Below are positions 1 to 8,480 of a stretch of DNA of 37,079 nucleotides, piece by piece. Source of the stretch: Dysgonamonadaceae bacterium. GTDB lineage: Bacteria > Bacteroidota > Bacteroidia > Bacteroidales > Dysgonomonadaceae. The notes beneath the pieces were generated by a model that saw only the letters and a list, made by a program, of their open reading frames with translations, ran no database searches and had not been told where the DNA came from. The first letter of the stretch is position 1. Every line of letters begins with the position of its first letter. Both the position numbers and the translations under genes were made by a program. The DNA lies in contig JARKPE010000042.1 of assembly GCA_029975415.1 (NCBI GenBank), positions 1-37,079 on the forward strand. Reading direction: 5' to 3'.

Positions 1-164
1 AAATTTGCAAACAGGATGCACATTTTCCCTGACAATTTTATGCATCGAGAAAAGAAAAGCGTGAAATCTTGAAAACGGCAATTTGAATGTCTGCCGAAAT
101 ATACCTGCTTTTCCCAAAATAATTGACTTGCGGATTTTAGGAATAAAAAAATATTACCAAAAAC
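1..164. other. Non-coding leader of the window
   Basis: This AT-rich stretch lies upstream of the SusC promoter. I see no open reading frame of credible length, no RNA gene and no clear repeat or operator. Any gene to the left lies outside the window. Confidence 0.5.
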
Positions 165-195
165 TTTGAATATTTATTTTGATTTGCTATATTTG
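165..195 (+). promoter_or_regulatory. Bacteroidota-type promoter of the SusC/SusD pair
   Basis: TTTG at 165-168, a 19-bp spacer and TATATTTG at 188-195 match the Bacteroidota consensus (TTTG, 19-21 bp, TAnnTTTG) exactly. Transcription would begin near position 201, giving a leader of about 44 nt before the SusC start codon. I see no anti-sigma/ECF sigma gene pair next to it, so the mode of control is not evident. Confidence 0.7.
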
Positions 196-244
196 CCCTG
201 TTCTAATTAAAAAATCGCAAAACGTTTAACTTAAAAAATGATCT

Positions 245-3172
245 ATGACACCTAAAGAAAAAAAATTATGGAAACTGACGAAAGGAGCTTTATTCCTTGT
301 TTTTTGCTTGTTTTCGTTCAGTATGTTTGCACAAAATCACACAGTTAGAGGAACAGTGAAAGATGCCTCTGGAGAACCATTAATCGGAGTAACGGTTCAA
401 GTACAAGGGACTTCTTCAGGAACGGTTACCGACCTGAATGGAAAGTTTGAATTGGAAAATGTTCCGGCCAATGCTGTTCTCGACTTTTCGTACGTGGGAA
501 TGCAGCCCCAGTCGGTTGCCGTAAATGGCAGATCGACTATTGATATTACCATGCGTGAAGACGTGGCTGCTTTGGATGAAATTGTGGTTGTAGGATATGG
601 GACACAAACAAGGAGAGAGATTACAGGTTCGGTTGCGAATGTTTCAGAAAAAGATTTTAACAAAGGCTTAACTAAAGATGCTGCGGATTTGCTACAAGGA
701 AAAGTTGCTGGATTGGTAATCACCAGCGGAAGTGGAGATATTACCAGCGGACAAACTATTCGATTGAGAGGTACTTCCTCTCTTACCGGTAGTAGTGCTC
801 CTTTTGTTGTAATCGATGGTGTTCCCGGAATGGATTTAAATTCGGTAGCTCCACAAGATATCGAATCTATTAGCGTTTTAAAAGACGCTTCAGCTACTGC
901 CATTTACGGATCACGTTCGGCGAGTGGAGTTATTTTAGTTACTACCAAAAAAGGTAAAACCGATCAAACAATGGTAGATTATAACGGATATGTTGGAATA
1001 AGTAATGTTACCAACGTCCCAGAAGTACTTTCTGCAAAAGAATATCGTGATTACACTTCCAGCCATAATATTAATACTGTAGGAATGGATCTTGGAGCCA
1101 ATACCAATTGGTTCGACGAAATCATGAGAACAGGTTTTAGTCAAAATCACAATATTTCACTTTCAGGTGGTGGCAAAAACAGTAATTACAGAGCTTCTTT
1201 TTCTTATTTCGATCTACAAGGCGTTGTGAAGGACAATTCATTGCAACGTTACAATTTAAGAATGACTTTCAATCAGAAAGCGTTGAAGGACATGTTGAAT
1301 ATCTCAATAACAGGGTCTGTTTCTACTCGCGATTATTCACCTACTGATACGAGAAACTTTGTGTTGGCCTATAATATGTTGCCTGTTGTTCCTGTGAAAA
1401 ATGCGGATGGTAGCTGGTATGATACGCAGGAATATGATCAGGGAAACCCGGTGAGAAATATCGAATACAACTCTCAACTACATAAAGGAGGGCGTTATTT
1501 TGGGAACATCTATGCCGAACTGAAACCTTTTGAAGGATTTACGGCTGCCTTAAGGTTACACAAAGAAAGAGCCAATAATGATTACGGACAGTATTATGAC
1601 TCGGAAACCGAACGAGGTCGTAACGATCAAGGATTCGCCAAACGAGAAAATTGGACATTTGATAAAGAATTATTGGAAACTACACTTAATTATGAAGCTC
1701 AATTCAATGATCATAAAATGACTTTGTTGGGAGGTTATTCTTACGAAGATAATTATTTTCAGAATTCAGGAGCACAGAATCGACAGTTTGTTACAGACTT
1801 TTTCGGTTATAACAATCTACAAGCCGGAGAGAATCTTCGTCCATCAGATGTTTGGTCTGGCAAAAATATGACACGCCTGATTTCATTTTTTGGAAGAGCA
1901 ACTTATAATTATAAGATGCGCTACTTATTCGAAGCCTCTGTAAGACGAGACGGATCTTCCAAATTTGGAGCTAATCATAAATGGGCTACTTTTCCCTCTT
2001 TTTCTGCCGCGTGGCGAATGAACGAAGAATCATTTTTGGCAGATGTCAAAGCACTCGATGAGCTTAAACTAAGAGTAGGATACGGAACTTCCGGAAATCA
2101 GGAGGGCATAGATCCTTATCAATCACTCCAACTTTACGGAGCTTCGGGACAATATTATGATAACGGAAAATGGTATCGCGCATACCAAATTTCTCAAAAC
2201 GCAAATCCTGACTTAAAATGGGAAGAAACATCAATGTTGAATGTCGGTTTGGATTTCAGTTTTCTGAACTCGAGAATTTCAGGAACTTTTGAATATTACG
2301 ATAAACGCACAGACGATTTGCTTTACACATATCAAGTTCCGGTTCCTCCGTATCTTTTCAATGAAATGTTGGCAAACGTTGGATCGATGTCTAACAAGGG
2401 TGTGGAATTTTTACTATCCGGAGATATTATCCGCAAACCAAATTTGCGTTGGACCGCATCGTTGAATTTGGCACATAATAAGAATGAAATTACTAAACTG
2501 TCGAGCGATAAATTTTCGACAACGTCAATTAAAACCGGATCAGCATGGATCAGAGGAGGCTCGGATAACACCACACACATCGTTGAAGAGGGAAGACCCG
2601 TTGGAACGTTTTATGGTTGGCTTTGCTATGGATTGGATGAGGAAGGTCATTATATTCTTGATGATATGATTGATGGAAAAGCCGGATTAACGAATGATGA
2701 CCGCACTTATATAGGAGTTGCACAACCAAAATTAACATATGGTATATCCAATAATATTTCGTGGAAAAATTGGGAGTTGAATTTCTTTTTCCGTGGCGTT
2801 TATGGAAACGATGTGCTGAATTTTTCTAAAATGTCATATGCTACAACCCAATGGTTACCTGGTGCTAACGTGTTGAAACAAGCTCTTACACTTGGTCTCA
2901 ACGACAGTCCTAAATATTCGAGTTTTTATATCGAAAAAGGTTCATTCATAAAACTCGATAACGCTAGTTTATCTTATGGCTTTAATGTTTCTAAATGGAA
3001 TTATATCAATCGGTTGAGAGTGTACGTAACAGGTCAGAACTTGTTTACCATTACTAATTATACCGGTTTGGATCCTGAGGTTAACATGGAGGGATTGGAT
3101 CCTGGCGTGGAAGGTAGAGAATATCACCCAAAAGCACGCACAATATCTTTTGGAGTAAATGTAAGTTTTTAA
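245..3172 (+). CDS. SusC/RagA-family TonB-dependent outer-membrane transporter
   Basis: This is a TonB-dependent outer-membrane channel of the SusC/RagA family, which imports glycans, peptides or other nutrients together with a SusD lipoprotein. Residues 1-30 form a signal peptide ending near MFAQ. Residues 33-105 are a carboxypeptidase-regulatory-like beta-sandwich (VRGTVKDASGEPLIGVTV). A TonB box follows at 111-120 (DEIVVVGYGT). The plug domain spans about 125-240 and contains the family hallmark ISVLKDASATAIYGSR (209-224). The rest is beta-barrel, ending in a terminal Phe. The length of 975 residues is normal for the family. It has no N-terminal STN domain, so direct anti-sigma signalling is unlikely. 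The stop codon is 19 bp before the SusD gene, with which it should be co-transcribed. Substrate cannot be predicted because no degradative enzyme is encoded next to it. Confidence 0.96.
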   Translation: MTPKEKKLWKLTKGALFLVFCLFSFSMFAQNHTVRGTVKDASGEPLIGVTVQVQGTSSGTVTDLNGKFELENVPANAVLDFSYVGMQPQSVAVNGRSTIDITMREDVAALDEIVVVGYGTQTRREITGSVANVSEKDFNKGLTKDAADLLQGKVAGLVITSGSGDITSGQTIRLRGTSSLTGSSAPFVVIDGVPGMDLNSVAPQDIESISVLKDASATAIYGSRSASGVILVTTKKGKTDQTMVDYNGYVGISNVTNVPEVLSAKEYRDYTSSHNINTVGMDLGANTNWFDEIMRTGFSQNHNISLSGGGKNSNYRASFSYFDLQGVVKDNSLQRYNLRMTFNQKALKDMLNISITGSVSTRDYSPTDTRNFVLAYNMLPVVPVKNADGSWYDTQEYDQGNPVRNIEYNSQLHKGGRYFGNIYAELKPFEGFTAALRLHKERANNDYGQYYDSETERGRNDQGFAKRENWTFDKELLETTLNYEAQFNDHKMTLLGGYSYEDNYFQNSGAQNRQFVTDFFGYNNLQAGENLRPSDVWSGKNMTRLISFFGRATYNYKMRYLFEASVRRDGSSKFGANHKWATFPSFSAAWRMNEESFLADVKALDELKLRVGYGTSGNQEGIDPYQSLQLYGASGQYYDNGKWYRAYQISQNANPDLKWEETSMLNVGLDFSFLNSRISGTFEYYDKRTDDLLYTYQVPVPPYLFNEMLANVGSMSNKGVEFLLSGDIIRKPNLRWTASLNLAHNKNEITKLSSDKFSTTSIKTGSAWIRGGSDNTTHIVEEGRPVGTFYGWLCYGLDEEGHYILDDMIDGKAGLTNDDRTYIGVAQPKLTYGISNNISWKNWELNFFFRGVYGNDVLNFSKMSYATTQWLPGANVLKQALTLGLNDSPKYSSFYIEKGSFIKLDNASLSYGFNVSKWNYINRLRVYVTGQNLFTITNYTGLDPEVNMEGLDPGVEGREYHPKARTISFGVNVSF

Positions 3173-3191
3173 TTGATAATTTATTACAACT

Positions 3192-4724
3192 ATGAAACGA
3201 TATAAAATATTATTACTTATTTTCAGTATAACACTAACTTTTTTTCTGAGTTGCACCAATCTTGACGAAGAAGTTTATGATAAGCTTCCCGTTGATCAAT
3301 TTGGTCAAACAGAGGCACAGCTCAATTCCCTTATTGCTCCTATTTATAGAACATTAAAAGGATTTAGTCCGAATAGTTTCTTTCTGTTGAGCGAGTGCTC
3401 TTCAGATATGGCAGTAACCCCCACTCGAAAAGGTGGAGACTGGTGGGACGGTGGACAATTCAAAGAATTGAGGCAACATACATGGACGCCTAATACGAGT
3501 ATTGTGGTAAATTCATATAATGATGCAATGAGCGGTATTTCTACTTGCAACAAAATCTTGGCTTTGATCGAATCGCAAGAGAATGTCCAAAATAAAGAAC
3601 AAATATTGGCCGAAATAAGAGGGGTAAGAGCTTTTTGGTATTATGTTCTTCTCGATTATTATGGAAATGTTCCTCTGGTAACTGACTTTAATGACACCTC
3701 ATTACCGTCCACAACCAGCAGAAAAGATGTCTACAATTTCGTTATGAACGAATTGGATGACATAAAAGGAGTTGTAAGATCAGATGTAACCTCTTCGAGT
3801 TACGGTAAAATTACCAAAGGAGTGGTATATACATTATTGGCAAAAATGTATTTGAATGCTATGGTATGGAATCCTGAAGGAGGTCCAAAATGGCAGGAAT
3901 GTGCCGATGCATGCGATACGGTAATGAGTTTACCGTACATTATAGAACCCAATTTTAAAACTAATTTTGCGGTGCGAAATGAAGTTTCTAAAGAAATCAT
4001 ATTCCCTATCGTTTTCAGTACGGCTGATGGAGGCAATAATATTCATTACAGAACACTACATTATCTCGATCCAATAGCATTAAACCTCAAGGTTGGCACC
4101 TGGAACGGAATTAGCGCCATGCCTCCATACGTAAAAGCTTACGATTCCGATGATAAAAGGCTGGGTTGGTCTTTTCTTATAGGAGAAATGAAAGATCCGG
4201 CTACAGGTCAAGTTTTAATTACCGCACATGGACGTCCGCTTATACATACAGTCGATATCAATATGCAATATAATATTGACTCCGATGGATGGGGACAAGT
4301 TGAACAGGAAGAAGGAGCTCGTTGCTATAAATGGGAATTTGAAAACGGATTGAATGGAGATATGGAAAACGATTTTGCAATTTTCAGATTGGCAGATGTT
4401 TATCTCATGAAAGCCGAAGCATTGGTTAGACTTCAGAAAGATAACGATATTGCGACCGAATTGGTAAATGCTATTCGTTCAAGAGCTTTTGACAGTCCTG
4501 CAAAATTAAAGTCGAGTGTAACGTTGGAAGATATTTACCAGGAGAGAAGATTTGAATTGGCATGGGAAGTTTATGGTCGTCAAGACCAAATCCGTTTTGG
4601 TAAATTTTTGGATCCAATTCCGGGTTGGAAAAATGCCGACGCAGGTAACCATACATTAATTTTTCCAATTCCTCAGACTGCGAGAGATGCTAATCCAAAT
4701 CTCCAGCAAAATCCGGGGTATTGA
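3192..4724 (+). CDS. SusD/RagB-family outer-membrane nutrient-binding lipoprotein
   Basis: This is the cell-surface binding partner that sits as a lid on the SusC barrel. A lipoprotein signal peptide ends at Cys21 (FFLSC), followed by TNLDEE; acidic residues a few positions after the Cys fit a surface-exposed lipoprotein. The N-terminal helical repeats include YRTLKGFSPNSFFLLSECSSD, and the SusD C-terminal signature is present (YQERRFELAWEVYGRQDQIRF and the closing FPIPQTARDANPNLQQNPGY). The length of 510 residues is typical. The gene follows SusC directly and is followed by a strong terminator, so the operon contains just these two genes. The ligand is unknown. Confidence 0.95.
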   Translation: MKRYKILLLIFSITLTFFLSCTNLDEEVYDKLPVDQFGQTEAQLNSLIAPIYRTLKGFSPNSFFLLSECSSDMAVTPTRKGGDWWDGGQFKELRQHTWTPNTSIVVNSYNDAMSGISTCNKILALIESQENVQNKEQILAEIRGVRAFWYYVLLDYYGNVPLVTDFNDTSLPSTTSRKDVYNFVMNELDDIKGVVRSDVTSSSYGKITKGVVYTLLAKMYLNAMVWNPEGGPKWQECADACDTVMSLPYIIEPNFKTNFAVRNEVSKEIIFPIVFSTADGGNNIHYRTLHYLDPIALNLKVGTWNGISAMPPYVKAYDSDDKRLGWSFLIGEMKDPATGQVLITAHGRPLIHTVDINMQYNIDSDGWGQVEQEEGARCYKWEFENGLNGDMENDFAIFRLADVYLMKAEALVRLQKDNDIATELVNAIRSRAFDSPAKLKSSVTLEDIYQERRFELAWEVYGRQDQIRFGKFLDPIPGWKNADAGNHTLIFPIPQTARDANPNLQQNPGY

Positions 4725-4750
4725 TGTATTGAAGATATCATATTATAAAT

Positions 4751-4795
4751 AAAAAAATCAAGGGAGAAAATCAAAATCGATTTTTCTCCCTTGAC
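4751..4795. terminator. Bidirectional rho-independent terminator between SusD and uraA
   Basis: A perfect 13-bp stem (TCAAGGGAGAAAA at 4758-4770 with its complement at 4782-4794) surrounds an 11-nt loop. A run of seven A at 4751-4757 gives a U-tract on the minus strand, and a weaker T-rich tail follows on the plus strand. It would end both the SusC/SusD transcript and the convergent uracil permease transcript. Confidence 0.85.
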
Positions 4796-4997
4796 TTCTT
4801 AAGCTTTATCTCTAATATAAAATCCGAGAAAAAATTGGCTTTGCTAAGTCCGTTTAATAGAAAAGCAATGTTCAAAATAAAGTATGAAGATCTTCTCAAG
4901 GGATAATAATCTTCAAGAACCTTAAACAGCATACACACTTCAAATCTAAACAACCTTGGATGGCTGAAAAAAACGTCAATATTTGGTTTATGAATAT
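4796..4997. other. Convergent intergenic spacer downstream of uraA
   Basis: About 200 bp between the terminator hairpin and the stop codon of the uracil permease. I see no credible gene; reading frames here are short and run through the terminator. It would form the 3' untranslated part of the uraA transcript. Confidence 0.4.
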
Positions 4998-6221
4998 TTA
5001 TTTCACATTTTCTTTCGCTTGTCCATCCTCTTCTTTTTTTGAGTTCGGAAGAATCAGATTGAGAATAATCCCTACAAGGGCTGAAAGACCTATACCCGAA
5101 ATACTGAATGTTCCCCATTGAAAAACCGCTCCACCGATACCAGTGGTAAGTATCAGTGAAACAATAATAAGATTGCGGGTATTGTTCATATCGGTTTTGT
5201 TGTGAACCATGTTGTTGATTCCGACGGCGGCAATCATTCCGAAAAGTAAAAGCATAATGCCTCCCAAAACGGCATTCGGGATCGATTTCAGTACGGCACT
5301 CACCTTTCCGACCAACGAAAAAACAATGCCTGTCACCGCTGCGATCCTTATTACTGCCGGATCGGTAACCTTGGTCAACGCCATCGCACCGGTAACTTCG
5401 GAGTAGGTAGTGACCGGAGGGCCACCAACCAGTCCTGCAAAACAACACGCAATGCCATCGCCCAACATGGTGCGATGCAATCCGGGATTTTTTACGAAAT
5501 TCTTACCTGCAACCTGACTCACAGCATACACGTCGCCTACGTGTTCGATGACGGGTGCTATAGCTACAGGAATCATAAAGAGAACGGCTTCCCAAGAAAA
5601 AACCGGTTTTACAAATTGAGGTAAGCCTATCCACGGAGCGGTCGCTACGCTAGAAAAATCTACCTTTCCCATAAAAATGGATACTAAATACCCGACAATG
5701 ATTCCACTAAAAATGGGTATCAATTTTAACAGTCCTTTGGCAAACAAACTAACGACAACGGCCGTTGATAAAGATATCAAAGCAAGCAACCAATTCTCTT
5801 GTGCCATATTTACGCCTGTAGCGGCGAGCGACAACCCGATGAGCATGATCACCGGACCGATGACTACGGGCGGAAAAAGACGATCGATTATTTTTAGTCC
5901 CTGCCATCTTATTAACCCGCTCATCATGAAATATACAAAGCCCACTGCCGCCAATCCCGAAAGTGTTCCGGCGAGTCCGTATAATTCGGTTGCTCTAACA
6001 ATCGGAGCAATAAATGCGAAACTGCTTCCCAAAAAAATAGGGACGATGCCTTTCGTGACCAAATGAAAAAGCAATGTCCCTACACCAGCCGTAAACAAAG
6101 CCGTTGACGGATCGAGTCCCACCAGAAGGGGTACAAGAACTGTGGCTCCAAATGCCACAAACAGAAATTGCACTCCAACCACTGTTTTCGAAGCCGGAGA
6201 AAGTTGTTTGTCGTTGCTCAT
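4998..6221 (-). CDS. uraA: Uracil permease, NCS2 nucleobase-cation symporter
   Basis: This is an inner-membrane nucleobase:H+ symporter of the NCS2 (UraA/UapA) family, 407 residues with about 14 hydrophobic segments. Family landmarks are visible: PPVVIGPVIMLIGLSLA in the middle, the IEHVGDVYAVS segment, whose Glu aligns with the uracil-binding Glu of E. coli UraA, and TTYSEVTGAMALTKV, matching TTYGENIGVMAITRV with its second substrate-contacting Glu. PGLHRTMLGDG and NAVLGGIMLLLFGMIAAVGI are also typical. The closest resemblance is to uracil rather than xanthine permeases. The charged C-terminal tail is cytosolic. The gene stands alone on the minus strand, diverges from the DUF4199 gene and ends at a bidirectional terminator. 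No other pyrimidine gene is in the window. Confidence 0.92.
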   Translation of the reverse strand: MSNDKQLSPASKTVVGVQFLFVAFGATVLVPLLVGLDPSTALFTAGVGTLLFHLVTKGIVPIFLGSSFAFIAPIVRATELYGLAGTLSGLAAVGFVYFMMSGLIRWQGLKIIDRLFPPVVIGPVIMLIGLSLAATGVNMAQENWLLALISLSTAVVVSLFAKGLLKLIPIFSGIIVGYLVSIFMGKVDFSSVATAPWIGLPQFVKPVFSWEAVLFMIPVAIAPVIEHVGDVYAVSQVAGKNFVKNPGLHRTMLGDGIACCFAGLVGGPPVTTYSEVTGAMALTKVTDPAVIRIAAVTGIVFSLVGKVSAVLKSIPNAVLGGIMLLLFGMIAAVGINNMVHNKTDMNNTRNLIIVSLILTTGIGGAVFQWGTFSISGIGLSALVGIILNLILPNSKKEEDGQAKENVK

Positions 6222-6261
6222 GGACGAAAAGTGAAATTTTTGTATAAATTTGTTTTGTCTG

Positions 6262-6269
6262 CAAAGGTA
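6262..6269 (-). promoter_or_regulatory. -7 box upstream of uraA
   Basis: On the minus strand this reads TACCTTTG, a perfect TAnnTTTG. It would place the start of transcription near 6255, about 35 nt before the uraA start codon. No exact TTTG is found at the expected -33 spacing, so only the proximal element is supported. Confidence 0.5.
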
Positions 6270-6382
6270 ACCGATTTTTTAATGTTCGAATATTTTCATA
6301 AATATAAATTGAGAGCCGATTGCAACATTTCAATCAAAAAAATGACAGAAATGTTTATTCTTCTGTTTTCGTATTTTTTGAT

Positions 6383-6390
6383 TATTTTTG
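6383..6390 (+). promoter_or_regulatory. -7 box upstream of the DUF4199 operon
   Basis: TATTTTTG matches TAnnTTTG and ends 22 nt before the chosen start codon at 6413. It lies inside the longer open frame that begins at 6320, which is the main reason for preferring the downstream start. A -33 TTTG at correct spacing is not evident. Confidence 0.5.
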
Positions 6391-6412
6391 CACGAAAATA
6401 AAACCGATACAG

Positions 6413-6955
6413 ATGAAGGAAGACAAAAGTCAATTGATGAACTACGCTATGAATAGCGGTCTTATACTGGGAGGTTTCTGGGTTTTCAAATATCTTTTTG
6501 TGATTGGTGCAAAACAATTTCCTTTTTTGGCAATTGTGCAATCATTGTTAAGTATCGGGACACCTCTTATTTTACTCTATTTTATTGTTAAATACAAAAA
6601 TCAGATTGAAGGAAGTCGTATCGGTTTTTGGCACGGAGTACAGTTTTCGATTCTATTGTTTTTTTATGCAAGCCTGATAGAAGCGATTATCGTGATGATT
6701 CATGTTTTATGGATCGATCCGAACTACATATCGAATACTTTCGAAAATATCATTTCGATAGCCGAATCGTTACCCATAGATAAAAATGCGATCGAACAGG
6801 TCAAAAGTCAACCCGTTCCTACGCCTTTTCTCTATACTTTTAATTTGATAATGAGTGATGTGTTGATAGGCATCGTTCTATCGCTTCTCATTGTACCGCT
6901 GGCGATGAAAATCGAAATCACAAGACAAAACGAGAATTCTCACAAAGAAGATTAA
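6413..6955 (+). CDS. DUF4199 family integral membrane protein
   Basis: This 180-residue membrane protein belongs to the uncharacterised DUF4199 family common in Bacteroidota. It begins MKEDKSQLMNYAMNSGLILGG and has about four hydrophobic segments: near residues 12-32, 38-60, 72-98 and 148-168. A polar loop (about 100-145) separates the third and fourth. I chose the start at 6413 rather than the in-frame ATG at 6320 because the family normally starts close to the MNYAMNSG-like motif and because a -7 box lies between the two. The glycosyltransferase gene follows after 23 bp. As I recall, this pair is a recurrent neighbourhood in Bacteroidota, often followed by dihydroorotase, which is absent here. 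A role in assisting membrane-linked sugar transfer is a guess from context. Confidence 0.8.
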   Translation: MKEDKSQLMNYAMNSGLILGGFWVFKYLFVIGAKQFPFLAIVQSLLSIGTPLILLYFIVKYKNQIEGSRIGFWHGVQFSILLFFYASLIEAIIVMIHVLWIDPNYISNTFENIISIAESLPIDKNAIEQVKSQPVPTPFLYTFNLIMSDVLIGIVLSLLIVPLAMKIEITRQNENSHKED

Positions 6956-6978
6956 AGCTCAACCTATATCTCGATAAA

Positions 6979-7929
6979 ATGGACATTTCTGTTGTTATTC
7001 CGCTCTACAACGAAGAAGAATCGCTCGAGGAGCTTTATGCTTGGATCAAACGTGTGATGACCGAAAATCGGTTTTCATACGAAATTGTTTTCGTGGACGA
7101 TGGAAGCACCGACGCCTCGTGGCAAGTGATTTCAAAACTCAGGGAAAAGGATCCGAATATTCGAGCTATTCGTTTTCAGCACAATTACGGAAAATCGCCA
7201 GCTTTGTTTTGTGCTTTTCAAAAAGTTTCGGGTGATGTGGTGATTACGATGGATGCTGATCTACAGGACAGTCCTGACGAAATCCCCGAGCTATACAGGA
7301 TGATTCGGTACGAAGGTTATGACCTGGTATCGGGGTGGAAAAAAAAGCGTTTCGACTCGATTTTGTCAAAAAATCTGCCCTCCAAACTCTTTAATGCCAC
7401 TGCCCGCAGAGTATCGGGAATTAAACTTCACGATTTTAATTGCGGCTTGAAAGCCTACAAAAACGAAGTGGTGAAAAATATCGAGGTTTACAACGATATG
7501 CACCGCTATATTCCGATTTTGGTCAAAAATGCAGGATATACCAAAATTGGGGAGAAAGTTGTTCGCCACCAACCACGTAAGTACGGGAAAAGCAAATTTG
7601 GAATGAACCGTTTCGTCAACGGATATCTCGACTTGATGACGCTATCGTTTTTAAACAAATTTGGGAAAAAACCCATGCATTTTTTTGGTCTCTGGGGCTC
7701 GCTCATGTTCCTGATCGGATTGATAGCCGTGATTGCTGTCGGAGCTATTAAAATTTACGATATGAATCACGGGAATCCTTACCGTTTGGTAACGGAATCT
7801 CCTTATTTTTATATTGCTCTCACGATGATGATATTGGGTACCCTTCTTTTTCTGGGTGGATTTATTGGAGAACTTATTTCGCGAAATTCGCCTGAAAGAA
7901 ATTATTACAGAATTACGGAAGAAATATAA
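6979..7929 (+). CDS. Membrane-anchored family 2 glycosyltransferase (GtrB/DPM1-like)
   Basis: This is a GT-A fold glycosyltransferase of family GT2 that probably moves a sugar from a nucleotide donor to a polyprenyl-phosphate carrier on the inner face of the membrane. The catalytic domain opens with ISVVIPLYNEEESL (3-16), has the nucleotide-binding VDDGSTD (39-45) and the metal-binding DADLQD (92-97). The conserved FNCGLKAYK (153-161) and RHQPRKYGKSKFG (196-208) are typical of the GtrB/bactoprenol glucosyltransferase group. Two C-terminal transmembrane segments (about 234-258 and 276-300) anchor it. The length of 316 residues is normal. It is probably co-transcribed with the DUF4199 gene upstream and the nitroreductase 11 bp downstream. 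The sugar and final acceptor are unknown. Confidence 0.9.
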   Translation: MDISVVIPLYNEEESLEELYAWIKRVMTENRFSYEIVFVDDGSTDASWQVISKLREKDPNIRAIRFQHNYGKSPALFCAFQKVSGDVVITMDADLQDSPDEIPELYRMIRYEGYDLVSGWKKKRFDSILSKNLPSKLFNATARRVSGIKLHDFNCGLKAYKNEVVKNIEVYNDMHRYIPILVKNAGYTKIGEKVVRHQPRKYGKSKFGMNRFVNGYLDLMTLSFLNKFGKKPMHFFGLWGSLMFLIGLIAVIAVGAIKIYDMNHGNPYRLVTESPYFYIALTMMILGTLLFLGGFIGELISRNSPERNYYRITEEI

Positions 7930-7940
7930 TTTGAAAAGAA

Positions 7941-8459
7941 ATGGAATTCGACAGTGTAGTAGAGAACAGAAAATCTACTCGAAGGTTTAGTGAAAAACAG
8001 GTTGATAAAGAGCTCATTGTTAAGTTGCTCGAGAGTGCTCGTCTCGCTCCATCGGCAGTGAATTTTCAACCCTGGAAATTTTATGTATGCACATCCGAAG
8101 GAATAAAGTTGGCTTTGCGCGAAAGCTACGATCGCAAATGGTTTGCCGAAGCCCAAACTTATATCGTGGCATGTGGCGATCATTCACAATCATGGAAACG
8201 ACCAACCGATGGAAAAGATCATTGCGACATTGATGTTGCCATTGCCGTAGAGCACATCGTGTTGAAAGCTACCGATCTGGGACTCGGAATTTGCTGGGTG
8301 TGCCATTTCGATGTCGATAAAGTCAAAAATGCATTGCAACTATCCGATTCGTGGGAACCGATCGTGATTTTACCGGTTGGTTATCCGGCCTACGATTTTG
8401 TGGCAGATGACCGCAACAAAAAGCGTAAAGCATTGGATGAGATCGTTGAATGGAAATAA
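7941..8459 (+). CDS. Nitroreductase-family FMN-dependent oxidoreductase
   Basis: This is a small flavoprotein of the nitroreductase superfamily, 172 residues, presumably a cytosolic dimer that binds FMN and uses NAD(P)H. Family signatures are the N-terminal VENRKSTRRFSEKQVDKELI, the LLESARLAPSAVNFQPWKFYV segment that contacts FMN, and the later LGLGICWVCHFD and ILPVGYPAYD. It is the short form of the family, lacking a ferredoxin domain. The physiological substrate cannot be told from the sequence. It lies 11 bp after the glycosyltransferase and 21 bp before apbE, so it is likely part of the same transcript. Confidence 0.9.
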   Translation: MEFDSVVENRKSTRRFSEKQVDKELIVKLLESARLAPSAVNFQPWKFYVCTSEGIKLALRESYDRKWFAEAQTYIVACGDHSQSWKRPTDGKDHCDIDVAIAVEHIVLKATDLGLGICWVCHFDVDKVKNALQLSDSWEPIVILPVGYPAYDFVADDRNKKRKALDEIVEWK

Positions 8460-8480
8460 AGCTTAACACATATAATTACG

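Noticed and set aside
4771-5448. 225-residue minus-strand frame overlapping the uraA 3' end
   Set aside because: It runs out of frame through uraA and through the terminator hairpin, and its sequence is rich in unusual Arg/Cys/Tyr stretches.
6320-6412. N-terminal extension of the DUF4199 protein from an upstream ATG
   Set aside because: A -7 box at 6383-6390 lies inside it, and the family starts at the downstream MKEDKSQ position.
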